Positions 52,394-60,930 of a stretch of DNA of 64,000 nt are shown one piece after another (position 1 is the stretch's first letter; the number at the start of each line of letters is the position of its first letter). Both the position numbers and the translations under genes were made by a program. The notes beneath the pieces were generated by a model. That model made no database searches. It saw only the letters and a list, made by a program, of their open reading frames with translations, and was not told where the DNA came from. Source of the stretch: Bacteroidia bacterium (lineage in GTDB: Bacteria; Bacteroidota; Bacteroidia; J057). Location: the NCBI GenBank assembly GCA_030430575.1, contig JAUIKF010000038.1, positions 1 to 64,000 of the forward strand. The letters are read 5' to 3'.

Positions 52394-52499
52394 ACCGCTC
52401 GGGCCGAAGACGGCCCTCGCTGCGAGATCGTTCGGCCTGAAGACCTCACTGCGAGACCGCTTCGCTACGAGACCGCTCGAAGACTCGCTGCGAGATAAG
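52391..52499 (+). repeat. GAGACCGCTC repeat, copy 3, overlapping a stop codon
   Basis: The aminotransferase stop is the TAG of TAGACCGCTCGGGCCGAAGA; units TGCGAGATCGTTCGG, GAGACCGCTTCGC, GAGACCGCTCGAAGACTCGC follow. The gap to 52825 otherwise contains AT-rich sequence with a CCCCTTTTTTAGGC tract and no gene I can support. Confidence 0.85.
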
Positions 52500-52825
52500 A
52501 ATCTTGGTTCTCTGACAAATTCCCCCAAAAAACTGCCGTCTGATGAGGTTTTTGCCCCTTTTTTAGGCAAAAACAGGCCCCCTATTTCTCCCTTTTTTTC
52601 AGGCAATTTGTAAGGTAACAACCCTTTTTCAACTATTATTTGCTTGAAATAATTTCCAAAAATAGTTATCTTGTAGATATAATTTTATTCCGAGATAAAT
52701 GATTCCGGCTTAAAATAGTCATGTTTCACTTAAATAATTAATTGATCTAAAAGCCCTTAATTTTCTGAGAACCAATCCCCTTGTGCCTCTTTTTTCCGAT
52801 CTGTAATCCTTTAATCCCCTAAGCT

Positions 52826-53176
52826 ATGGAGACTATCAATGCACACCAGGAGCTTATCGTTGTCGTCATTTGTCTGGGTATCATGTTCGCTGGCTGCTAT
52901 ATGTGGATGCGAGCCTTGAAAAGCGCCGTTCCGATGGGCGCCAATGGAAATTGGGAAAACTCCCAAAAATTCAAAGGAGGCGGCAAGGGGAAGTTTGGGG
53001 GAGGAAACAGCAAGAAAGGTGGAGGTGGTGGAAAAAGAAAGAATCGGGGAAAAAAGGATACGGGGTTCAAAGGCCATCAACCAAATCCTTCATTTGGTAA
53101 AGGGCAACCTTCAAGAGAGGATCCCTTTGCTATGTCTGATGATGAATTCATGAAGATGCTGGGAAGGAGACTCTGA
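52826..53176 (+). CDS. Small membrane-anchored, Gly/Lys-rich protein
   Basis: 116 residues. One transmembrane helix at about 9-30 (LIVVVICLGIMFAGCYMWM), then a low-complexity basic tail (KGGGKGKFGGGNSKKGGGGG, KRKNRGKKD) and a short acidic C-terminus (DDEFMKMLGRRL). The tail is likely disordered and could bind nucleic acid or membranes. No family is recognised. Confidence 0.6.
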   Translation: METINAHQELIVVVICLGIMFAGCYMWMRALKSAVPMGANGNWENSQKFKGGGKGKFGGGNSKKGGGGGKRKNRGKKDTGFKGHQPNPSFGKGQPSREDPFAMSDDEFMKMLGRRL

Positions 53177-53194
53177 TAGGCTAAAGTATCGATA

Positions 53195-53827
53195 TCAAGG
53201 GATATCATATTTGATGTCTTTAGGGTTATGGGTAAAGAAGTAGGCAAAATTGGACCCTATCTCTTTCCATCCCTCAATTGTTTTATGCTTCTCCTGCATG
53301 ACATCTTCCCAGGCCAGCCGCATTTGACGTGCGCACACCATGGGCGGGACTTGCCCTACTCCCGTTCCTAAGCCAGGAACTGCAATGGTCTTCACCCGAT
53401 CACTGACTGACGTCCCATCTGCCAGTTTCCCATATTTTACCAATACCAGTACTGCCTTCATAGCCAGATATGGATTGGGCGTATGGCGGATTGTCATGGG
53501 GTTTCGCATAGTAGGGGCTGAAATAAGATAAGGAAAAAGGTCCGAATCAGTCTCCACAATTGCGGCTTGGCCTACCAATAATTCTCCATAGAATTTGTCC
53601 CGAATCTGCTGCTGAAGCCGTTTCTCTACATGCCAGCCCAAGTGCTTGGAGATGAGAAAATCAATGCCGCCATTCATATAGCCGAAGCTATTGGCTGGGC
53701 TGACTAGCGCGTCGCAAGGATGGTCAAACACACTACCGTGAATGACAGTGACGTCTGCAACGCCAGCAAAGACTTTTTGCCAGGCGGAGACGAGGTCGGA
53801 GTGAATGCCGATTAGCTGAATGTTCAA
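53195..53827 (-). CDS. Macro domain protein
   Basis: 210 residues. VIHGSVFDHPCDALVSPANS, FGYMNGGIDFLISKHLG, a Q-rich helix and KTIAVPGLGTGVGQVPPMVCARQM match ADP-ribose-binding macro domains. These bind or hydrolyse ADP-ribose on proteins or nucleic acids, or O-acetyl-ADP-ribose. The Asn/Gly residues of the binding loop are present. No ADP-ribosyltransferase is adjacent. Confidence 0.88.
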   Translation of the reverse strand: MNIQLIGIHSDLVSAWQKVFAGVADVTVIHGSVFDHPCDALVSPANSFGYMNGGIDFLISKHLGWHVEKRLQQQIRDKFYGELLVGQAAIVETDSDLFPYLISAPTMRNPMTIRHTPNPYLAMKAVLVLVKYGKLADGTSVSDRVKTIAVPGLGTGVGQVPPMVCARQMRLAWEDVMQEKHKTIEGWKEIGSNFAYFFTHNPKDIKYDIP

Positions 53828-53905
53828 ATGATTTGAGGTATTAATCCCTCAAGATAGTCTTTTCAGGCAGATTTCCCCCTATCTAATTGCGAATTATTTT
53901 CCAAC

Positions 53906-54085
53906 TCACTTCGACGGAATATCGTCAAAGTCTGGCACCTCAGACACCCGCGCATAAGGAAATTCGCCCATTTTATTCAACACATAATACGTATTGAGTC
54001 CGCCAACCCCTATATCATCCACAGCCGCCAAGTCTACTTGCCCATCTTCCCGGATAGCATAGTCAGGAATGATGAGATGTGCTAT
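53906..54085 (-). pseudogene. Orphan C-terminal fragment, possibly of a flavin reductase
   Basis: Directly after, and in the same frame as, the SDR stop codon (54086-54088) an open stretch encodes IAHLIIPDYAIREDGQVDLA then VGGLNTYYVLNKMGEF and ends DFDDIPSK. It has no start codon and reads like the C-terminus of a flavin-reductase-like (split-barrel FMN-binding) protein. It is a gene remnant; the family call is tentative. Confidence 0.55.
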
Positions 54086-54778
54086 CTATTGCTTAATCGC
54101 AGACATGCCACCATCTACATGGATAATTTGGCCCGTAATCCAGGAAGACTTTTGGTCCAATAAAAAAGAGGCTGTCTGGGCGATATCTTCCGCCGTTCCG
54201 ATCCGTTTGAGCGGATGGCGTTGCGCATTGGCTTCCCGCTTGGCGTCTGAATTCAGCAATTTAGCTGCCAGGGGAGTATCGGTCAGGGATGGGGCAATCG
54301 CATTTACACGAATAGAAGGGGCCAATTCTGCTGAAAGTGCTTTAGTCAGTCCTTCAATAGCGCCTTTGGACACTGATACCTGTGTATGAAAATTAAAGCC
54401 TGACTGGACCGCTACGGTAGAAAATAGCACGATGGAGGCATTATCTGATTTTTTTAAGGCAGGCAAGGCAGCTTGAATCACCTTAATTGCTCCAAGGACT
54501 TGCAAATCGAAGTCAGCCTGAAAAGCTTCAGATTTGATCCGCTTAAAAGGCATCAAATTGATAGAACCGGGGCAATAAACAATGCCATCTAGCTGATCTG
54601 GCAAGAAGAACAGGTCGATATCAGATGTTACATCTAAGTATTGATAATGGATATTGGGCACGCTTGCCATCTTGTGGGAATAATACGTCCCAAACACTTC
54701 ATGTCCTGCGGCAGCGAGTTGTTCTGCAAGGGCTTTCCCAATTCCAGAAGAAGCGCCTATGATTAAGTAATTACTCAT
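54086..54778 (-). CDS. Atypical short-chain dehydrogenase/reductase
   Basis: 230 residues. The Rossmann motif GASSGIG (8-14), the YCPGSINLMPFKRI region, and the C-terminal PSLTDTPLAAKLL and GQIIHVDGGMSAIKQ match SDRs. The catalytic Ser120 is present and Lys138 is in VSVSKGAIEGL, but the position four before the Lys, normally Tyr, is Val134. Such Tyr-less SDRs exist and may use other chemistry or be inactive. The substrate is unknown. Cytoplasmic. Confidence 0.8.
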   Translation of the reverse strand: MSNYLIIGASSGIGKALAEQLAAAGHEVFGTYYSHKMASVPNIHYQYLDVTSDIDLFFLPDQLDGIVYCPGSINLMPFKRIKSEAFQADFDLQVLGAIKVIQAALPALKKSDNASIVLFSTVAVQSGFNFHTQVSVSKGAIEGLTKALSAELAPSIRVNAIAPSLTDTPLAAKLLNSDAKREANAQRHPLKRIGTAEDIAQTASFLLDQKSSWITGQIIHVDGGMSAIKQ

Positions 54779-54844
54779 TGGCCATGAACAACAAATTAAG
54801 GGAAAATGTTCATGAATTCACTTGAGTGATTGGGAAACTATGTG

Positions 54845-56158
54845 CTAGTCAATGATAAATTGTCCAGAAGTCATATACCGTCCGACCCACTGAAGCGAAG
54901 GCGCTTCATTAGGAGGAAGCTGAGGCAATTCCGCTTTTGGAAAAAATCGCGCCTCCTTTGTCTCATCTGTTGCTTGCAACAATTCTCCTGACCAATCATT
55001 GGAATAGAAAATAACCGTGAAATACTGGACCTGGTCGCCGTTGGGATAGGTGACAGTCTCCGCTTCTGGCCTTGTGCTGAGACCAATTGCTTCAAGAGAA
55101 TGTATGTGTAGGCCAGTTTCTTCTCTTACTTCACGGATGATACAGGTCTGTATGTCTTCGTCTTCTTCCAAGCCGCCGGCGATGTGGCCCCATTGATCAT
55201 TGTCTTTTCTGCGAATGAGCAGGATGTCTCCTTCATCATTTTCAATGATGATCCGTGCGCCGGGATGGATGACCTTTCGGGTGCCGATGAGGGCGCGGAG
55301 GGATTTGAGGTAGGATGGCATAATTGATATTTTTTCACATTTCGTAATTGGAATCCTATCCCTGCAAAAGCTTTCTTGCTCGCTTGGGAGCAAATGAGGA
55401 ATAACACTGCTAATTTCTTCTTCTTCCCAATACAACCCATAGAGTTTTACCCCATTAATCTTTCCATCTCCGCCATATCGAATCCATTTTAAGGCATCTC
55501 CCTTTCCATCATAAGTCACGTTATTTCCAACTCTTCCATCAGGAAAATAATCATACCATTCACCCCATTTTTGCCCCGCCATATAACTTCCTTCTGATAT
55601 AACAACACCATTTGTTTTATAGTAAATCCACGGCCCATGTGGATAACCATTAACCAATTGCCCCTCAGCAATATAGAGGTCATCATCTGAAACACATCCC
55701 GCCAGACATTGCAGGTAATACTCCTTGATTGTTTGTGAGGGATTCATTGCAAAAGCACGTAAATAAGCCAGATCTTGTGGGATAAATGCAGATCGATAGG
55801 TTGGGTACCAATTCAGGCCTGTACTGTGATCAAAATCGAAATAATATTCCCCTTTCTCAAAATGAGCAAAAATGAGCCATTTTTCCTCTTCTCGATGCTT
55901 TTCATAATCAGGAATAAACCCTTTGGTTTTTAAAGGCAAGATGCACCGTGTGTCCTGAAATTTAAATTCTTCTTCAACTTCTATATAGAAGGTCGTGAAT
56001 ATTTCTCCTTCCTCTTGGGAAAGAATTTTACCTATGAAGATGGCGTCATAATAATTGCAATATTGCACGTTGATCGGATGAACCCGCCAGGCTTGTGAAT
56101 AGCTGGCGGTTAGGACAAGAAAGACAAGTGATAAAGCGGCTAGCAGAAGATTGCGCAT
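54845..56158 (-). CDS. Secreted MORN-like protein fused to a Nudix hydrolase
   Basis: 437 residues. A signal peptide (1-23, SYSQAW) and a beta-rich domain about 30-130 (YDAIFIGKILSQEEGEIF) are followed by MORN-like repeats at about 165-235 (GQLVNGYPHGPWIYY, GSYMAGQKWGEWYDYFPDG). From Met280 a complete Nudix hydrolase begins: MPSYLKSLRALIGTR, HPGARIIIENDEGDILLIRR and an intact Nudix box at 328-350 (GX5EX7REVREETGL). Nudix enzymes are cytoplasmic, so a signal peptide in front is odd. Either two genes fused by loss of a stop/start region, or the Nudix part is also made from Met280 (ATG at 55321). Confidence 0.8.
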   Translation of the reverse strand: MRNLLLAALSLVFLVLTASYSQAWRVHPINVQYCNYYDAIFIGKILSQEEGEIFTTFYIEVEEEFKFQDTRCILPLKTKGFIPDYEKHREEEKWLIFAHFEKGEYYFDFDHSTGLNWYPTYRSAFIPQDLAYLRAFAMNPSQTIKEYYLQCLAGCVSDDDLYIAEGQLVNGYPHGPWIYYKTNGVVISEGSYMAGQKWGEWYDYFPDGRVGNNVTYDGKGDALKWIRYGGDGKINGVKLYGLYWEEEEISSVIPHLLPSEQESFCRDRIPITKCEKISIMPSYLKSLRALIGTRKVIHPGARIIIENDEGDILLIRRKDNDQWGHIAGGLEEDEDIQTCIIREVREETGLHIHSLEAIGLSTRPEAETVTYPNGDQVQYFTVIFYSNDWSGELLQATDETKEARFFPKAELPQLPPNEAPSLQWVGRYMTSGQFIID

Positions 56159-56262
56159 GGGATGAATCGTTTGCTTAATGATGGCATTTAGCGCCTGTTT
56201 CCATATGGGTGCCTAAGAAATGATATATCTGGTGAAAATTTATGGGTAAAAAGGGGGAATTG

Positions 56263-56322
56263 TGGTCAGCAGGTGGCGGCTGAAGATGTAACAGATTGAA
56301 GAAAATCTGTTACATCTTTGAG
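56263..56322. repeat. Covarying hairpin repeat, copy 2
   Basis: AAGATGTAACAGATT (56283-56297), loop GAAGAA, exact reverse complement (56304-56318). Upstream TGGTCAGCAGGTGGCGGCTG matches copy 1 at 21181 with three changes. Confidence 0.9.
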
Positions 56323-56402
56323 GTTCAGGCATGACATTGGGCTTGTCAATCGCGAAATACTATATTTGCGCAGAGATTCCATCTATTTTACCAAACACAC
56401 CG

Positions 56403-57476
56403 ATGACCCTCCTCATAGTATTTTTCCTCTTATCCATTGTATTCTCCTTCTTCTGCTCCATCTCAGAAGCGGTTTTGCTGTCTGTCACCCCTTCCTTTAT
56501 CAAACGAAAGGAGCAGGATGACCCCAAGATCGGCAAGCTCCTTTCCGATCTCAAAAGGGACATCGATAAGCCGTTGTCTGCCATTTTGGCCCTGAATACT
56601 ATCGCCCATACCGTAGGTGCCATTGGGGTCGGAGCGCAAGCAGGGCAGTTGTATGGTTCCAAGCAAATTGATTTTATGGGGCTAGGCATCACCTATGAGT
56701 CCATCATTGCGGTGATCATGACCTTGGGCATTTTATTTTTGTCCGAAATCATCCCCAAAACCATCGGTGCTAATAATTGGCAGTCTCTAGCCCCTGTGAC
56801 CGCACGCTCGCTCGAAGTGCTCATGCTTTTGCTGAAGCCCTTTGTCTGGCTGAGCAATCAGCTCACGAAGGTCCTCAAAAAAGACAAGGCCAGAAGCGTA
56901 TTCAGCAAGCAGGACTTCGCCGCGATGGCGGAAGTGGTAAGCGAAAGTGGGGAGCTAAGCCAGGAGGACTTCCGCCTGATCAAGAATGTCATGGAGTTTG
57001 ACGAATTGACGGCGAAGGATGTCATGACCCCACGCACCGTCATGGTCATGGCAGACGAAACCCAGACCCTTCAGGATTTTTATGACAAAAATCGCCCGTT
57101 TACCTTTTCCCGGATTCCCTTGTATGAGGTATCTAGAGATCGGGTCACAGGCGTTCTGTTGAAGGATCAATTGCTGCAAAGTCTGCTGAATGGGAAAGGC
57201 GAAGAACCTTTAAAAAGCATCAAGCGAAGCGCTGTCTTTGTCGAATTGGGGATGTCCCTTCGGATGGTATTTGAGAAGCTACAAGAAGTAAATGAGCAGA
57301 TCGCTACGGTAGTAGATGAGTACGGCGCCGTTCAAGGGCTGGTAACCATGGAAGATATTTTTGAGACCCTCTTTGGTTTCGAAATCATGGACGAAACAGA
57401 TGCTGTTTCTGACCTCCAAGCGTTTGCACGCCAACGGTGGGAGGAGCGTGCGAAGAAGATGGGGCTGATAGAGTGA
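56403..57476 (+). CDS. CNNM/CorC-type transporter (DUF21 and CBS domains)
   Basis: 357 residues from ATG 56403. An N-terminal DUF21 membrane domain (about 1-150) with SISEAVLLSVTPSFI, LILNTIAHTVGAIGVGAQ-like segment (NTIAHTVGAIGVGAQAG) and ILFLSEIIPKTIGA is followed by two CBS repeats: VMTPRTVMVM (about 215-245) and a second ending VVDEYGAVQGLVTMEDIFE (about 310-330). The family is implicated in Mg2+/Co2+ export at the inner membrane. The usual C-terminal CorC_HlyC domain is missing. Upstream in-frame bases are not part of it. Confidence 0.88.
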   Translation: MTLLIVFFLLSIVFSFFCSISEAVLLSVTPSFIKRKEQDDPKIGKLLSDLKRDIDKPLSAILALNTIAHTVGAIGVGAQAGQLYGSKQIDFMGLGITYESIIAVIMTLGILFLSEIIPKTIGANNWQSLAPVTARSLEVLMLLLKPFVWLSNQLTKVLKKDKARSVFSKQDFAAMAEVVSESGELSQEDFRLIKNVMEFDELTAKDVMTPRTVMVMADETQTLQDFYDKNRPFTFSRIPLYEVSRDRVTGVLLKDQLLQSLLNGKGEEPLKSIKRSAVFVELGMSLRMVFEKLQEVNEQIATVVDEYGAVQGLVTMEDIFETLFGFEIMDETDAVSDLQAFARQRWEERAKKMGLIE

Positions 57477-57585
57477 AAATTAAAATGAAAGTAAAAATGA
57501 AAATATGAATTGACTATCGATGCTTTACAAAGCTAGTATGTTTATATAAAAAAGTCATTCACTCATTCAACATTAACATTCTTCC

Positions 57586-58653
57586 CTAATACTTCTTATC
57601 CCGCTTCTCCTGCTGGATGCGCTTATAGAGTTTGCCCATTTCTTTATCTTTCTTCCGCTTTTCCTGAATACTCGATTCGAAATGTGACTTCTCCCGCTGC
57701 ATCTTTTGATAGTTTTCGTAGGATGCTTCATCGATTTCTCCCGCGTCGAGGGCCGCGAGCACTGCACAGCCCTTCTCGTTGATATGGGAGCAGTCGGTGA
57801 ACTTACAGGTTGCCGTCAAGCTGACGATGGTATCAAAAGTCGTTTCCAAGCCCGCCCCAACCTCTGTGATGCCGACTTCTCGCATGCCAGGATTGTCAAT
57901 CAAAATCCCTCCTCCTTCCAGGATTACCAATTCTCGGTGACTGGTCACGTGTTTACCGCGGTCAATGCTTTGGCTGATGGCGCCTGTCTTCATCTGATCT
58001 TTGCCTGCCAGGGCATTTAAGAGCGTGGACTTGCCCACGCCTGAAGAGCCCAACAGACAGTAAGTCCTGCCTACTTCTATCAGGGCCTTGACGGCGTCAT
58101 GGCCCGCGTATGTTTCATTGCTGATCGGCAGGATCGGCACGCCCTCAATGCGCGCTTGGATCGCATCTAGGATGGTTTTGAGCTCGGATTCATCGACCAG
58201 GTCTATTTTGCTCAGAATGATGACGGGCTTCACTTTGGCTGCATGGCAAATGGTCAGGTAGCGCTCCAGGCGGTTGACATTAAAATCGCGATTTACTGCC
58301 TGTACGATCAGCCCCCAATCGATATTGGTGGCGATGATCTGCTTCTGGCTGACTTTCCCTACAGCTTGTCTTTCGATGAGGGAATGTCTGGGGTAAATGG
58401 CGTGAATGAGGGCTTTGTCCACATCATACGCTGAAATGGCCACCCAATCCCCTACCGCAGGGAAGTCATATCTGCTCTCGGCTGCGAAGCGCAGATTGCC
58501 CATCAGTTCGGCTTCATATTCGCCTGTATCCGTCAGGACTACATAGCGCTCTCTGTGTTCTGAGATGACGCGGCCTGGTTGAAAGCCCTCCAGGTTGTTT
58601 TCTTTGCTGTATTGGTCGAGATCGTCTGTATAGCCTAATTCCTTGCGTGTCAT
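57586..58653 (-). CDS. rsgA: Ribosome small subunit GTPase RsgA
   Basis: 355 residues. N-terminal OB domain; circularly permuted GTPase with SKID (148-151, G4), P-loop GSSGVGKST (202-210, G1) and DNPGM (about 253, G3). The C-terminal zinc site CKFTDCSHINEKGC and a basic helical tail (EKRKKDKEMGKLYKRI) are typical. RsgA checks late 30S subunit assembly and releases RbfA using GTP. Confidence 0.93.
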   Translation of the reverse strand: MTRKELGYTDDLDQYSKENNLEGFQPGRVISEHRERYVVLTDTGEYEAELMGNLRFAAESRYDFPAVGDWVAISAYDVDKALIHAIYPRHSLIERQAVGKVSQKQIIATNIDWGLIVQAVNRDFNVNRLERYLTICHAAKVKPVIILSKIDLVDESELKTILDAIQARIEGVPILPISNETYAGHDAVKALIEVGRTYCLLGSSGVGKSTLLNALAGKDQMKTGAISQSIDRGKHVTSHRELVILEGGGILIDNPGMREVGITEVGAGLETTFDTIVSLTATCKFTDCSHINEKGCAVLAALDAGEIDEASYENYQKMQREKSHFESSIQEKRKKDKEMGKLYKRIQQEKRDKKY

Positions 58654-58746
58654 GCGAGTGTTTGTTTAAGAATAATGGAGATACGGAAAAAGGGGGAATT
58701 AGATGCTGGTTCTACTCCAAAAATTCCTTTTAAGGAATTTGCCCAA

Positions 58747-59104
58747 TTGCGACGGGTTGAAACCCCTATTGATTACCCATAAGTATTCTTCTTCATTTGA
58801 GCATCACGGCTGTAAAACTCACCCCGCTCAGGCCTTCAGCCTTCGCTGCCCCTCTCTTGGCTGCCCACGGACCTTCGCGAAAAGAGGGGGCTTTCTTGAG
58901 AAATCATGATTTCTCCGTTGCTTGCAGGAAAAATCTTCGATTTTTTATCTCATACCGTTAGCCCCTTTCTCTGAGACTTGTCCTGAGCTCGCCGAAGGGT
59001 GGGCGGCAAACGGAAGGGGAGTCCTCAACAAAGGCCGCTTCGCGAGCCTAAAAACCCATACCCAATACACATGGGTAATCAATACCGACTTTAGTCCGTC
59101 GCAA
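58747..59104. mobile_element. MITE-like element with imperfect terminal inverted repeats
   Basis: TTGCGACGG (58747-58755) and TATTGATTACCCAT (58767-58780) at the left are mirrored by ATGGGTAATCAATA (59071-59084) and CCGTCGCAA (59096-59104) at the right. Inner palindromes GAGAAATCATGATTTCTC and AAAAATCTTCGATTTTT also occur. No coding capacity. It covers most of the gap between rsgA and the GNAT gene; 58654-58746 shows nothing else. Confidence 0.65.
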
Positions 59105-59148
59105 AAAGGAAAAAAGGCAAAATTGACTTTCTAGAATGGATTCATCGC

Positions 59149-59595
59149 CTAAGCTTTAAAAGACTTCTGATGCGTGACAAAAGGATCATCCAACACCCGC
59201 TCAAATCCACACTTCTCATAAAATACACAAGCGGCAGGATTGTCTGTTCGGAGGGTAATGGTGGTAAAAAAAAGGGGTTCTTGCGCGAGGATATATGCCA
59301 AAAGCTTCCGCCCTACTCCTCGTCCTCTCCATTTTTTTGTTACATAAAACCGCCTCAACCGCCCTGTGGCCTTTCCATTTGCATAAGGATCCACATTGAT
59401 CCCCCCGATGGCGATTACTTCATTGCCGACAACCGCTTTATACAATCCTTCTCCAGGTTTTGAAAACTGATTTATTCCGCTCATCCATTCATCCTCCAAC
59501 CGCTGTGGAAAGCGAAAACCTTCCTGTTGACTCTCCTGTTTCAGGCGATCAAAGCCCTGAAAAGGCATTTCTATGACAGGCAAGATCTGAATCAC
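59149..59595 (-). CDS. GNAT family N-acetyltransferase
   Basis: 148 residues. The acetyl-CoA-binding motif A is RFYVTKKWRGRGVGRKLLAYIL (about 80-101, split here as RRFYVTKKWRGRGVGRKLL), and the C-terminal NPAACVFYEKCGFERV is motif B. AIGGINVDPYANG is the central strand. Substrate unknown. Confidence 0.88.
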   Translation of the reverse strand: MIQILPVIEMPFQGFDRLKQESQQEGFRFPQRLEDEWMSGINQFSKPGEGLYKAVVGNEVIAIGGINVDPYANGKATGRLRRFYVTKKWRGRGVGRKLLAYILAQEPLFFTTITLRTDNPAACVFYEKCGFERVLDDPFVTHQKSFKA

Positions 59596-59734
59596 TTATG
59601 GGGTATACTTTAGTCTGATAGATTGTCTGTTTAGACTGAGGGGTACTTGTTGAACCATATAAGACATTTAAGGGCATATAAGGTCAAAAAAGGTGTTTTT
59701 CTTCTATGTTCTTATATGCCTTATATGGTTTGAA

Positions 59735-60862
59735 TCAACTTGACCATTCCCCCTGACTACCTCTTTCATACTTCCGATATTCCTTATAAAAATCCTCCGT
59801 TCGCTGGAAATGGAGCTTTTCAAGCACGCGGATGGCACTGGCATTCTGGTCCTTGGTGAAAGCTGTTACTTTTTCCAACCCCAACTGATCGATCCCAAAA
59901 TCCACGACCGCTTCCAACGCTTCCGTCATAAATCCACTCTTCCGATAATGCTTGCGCATGACAAAGCCGACCTCCCCTACTTTGTCCTTGAACCCTCTGT
60001 AATAGCCACAAGTACCAATGAGTTGCTTTTTGTAAAAAAGGCCCCAACTAATGGCCTTCCTCGCCTGGAAGTCGTCCTCCAACTGTTGGATGGTCTTCAG
60101 GACTTCGCTCTCCTCGAGTTTCTTGGAAGTAGCATTGGCTATTTCCAGAAAATGATCTTTGTCCTTTGCTGTGACCCGCTTGAGGGTCAGCCTTTTGGTT
60201 CGGAGAACGGGGAAGTCGCTGGATGATTCACTGGAAGCGCCATAATGCTTCATGAGCGTTTTGAAATAGCGCGGCACATCTGCCTTAAACGTCAATTCTT
60301 CTTTGGTGAGGGGGTGGATCAGGCTAATAGACGACGCATGAAGCGCCAGTCTTTTGATGTCTTGGGTTTTGGAGCCAAAGACTGTGTCGCCTACAATGGG
60401 ATAGCCCTGATCCGCCAATTGGCTGCGGATCACATTTTCTCTGCCCTTGAAAAAGGGAATTTCCAATAAGCTAACGTCGGTGCCTTCTCTCAAGACTTGA
60501 TAGTCCTTCTGGACAGGCAATTGCCCATAAACAATGGCCTGAAAGGTCTTTCGGAAGGTCTCCCATTGGGTTTGCAAAAAGCGTTTCACGCCTTCATGTT
60601 TGGCAAATACGAGTACGCCTGACGTCTCTTTTTCTAAGCGATGCACAAGAAATAGCCTTTTTTTCGACCGCGAATTGCCCTTCTTCACATAGTTGTTCAG
60701 GAGAAAAAGCGCCGTCTTCTCTCGCTCGCCCTCCGAGCCTATGGTGAGCAAGCCGCTTGTTTTATTGACCACGAGGATTTCGTGGTCCTCATAGAGGATG
60801 GTCAAGCCTTTAGGCGCGTATTTCTTCGGCGGTTTTTTATAGGGAGTTCTTTTTTCTGGCAA
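59735..60862 (-). CDS. RluA-like pseudouridine synthase domain fused to GNAT acetyltransferase
   Basis: 375 residues. Residues of about 20-210 match RluA synthases: LYEDHEILVVNKTSGLLTIG, LVHRLEKETSGVLVFAKH, GRENVIRSQLADQGYPIVGD and RLALHASSISLIHP. The catalytic Asp of HRLD is Glu77 (codon GAA at 60632-60634). Residues of about 215-375 are a GNAT domain (LRTKRLTLKRVTAKDKDHFL, GEVGFVMRKHYRKSGFMTEAL, NASAIRVLEKLHFQRTE) of the RimJ/RimL type. The two are joined by a short Ser-rich linker (SSESSSDF). Substitution of the catalytic Asp suggests an inactive or altered pseudouridine synthase domain, possibly kept for RNA binding. Confidence 0.85.
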   Translation of the reverse strand: MPEKRTPYKKPPKKYAPKGLTILYEDHEILVVNKTSGLLTIGSEGEREKTALFLLNNYVKKGNSRSKKRLFLVHRLEKETSGVLVFAKHEGVKRFLQTQWETFRKTFQAIVYGQLPVQKDYQVLREGTDVSLLEIPFFKGRENVIRSQLADQGYPIVGDTVFGSKTQDIKRLALHASSISLIHPLTKEELTFKADVPRYFKTLMKHYGASSESSSDFPVLRTKRLTLKRVTAKDKDHFLEIANATSKKLEESEVLKTIQQLEDDFQARKAISWGLFYKKQLIGTCGYYRGFKDKVGEVGFVMRKHYRKSGFMTEALEAVVDFGIDQLGLEKVTAFTKDQNASAIRVLEKLHFQRTEDFYKEYRKYERGSQGEWSS

Positions 60863-60930
60863 AATGCGAAAATTAGTCCTTGATACATTATTGATTGATT
60901 CCTAATCTTTTTCTGAAAGTGTTTTCTCAA

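Noticed and set aside
58703-59134. Two frames of about 70 codons after rsgA
   Set aside because: They lie within the inverted-repeat element; no homology-like pattern.
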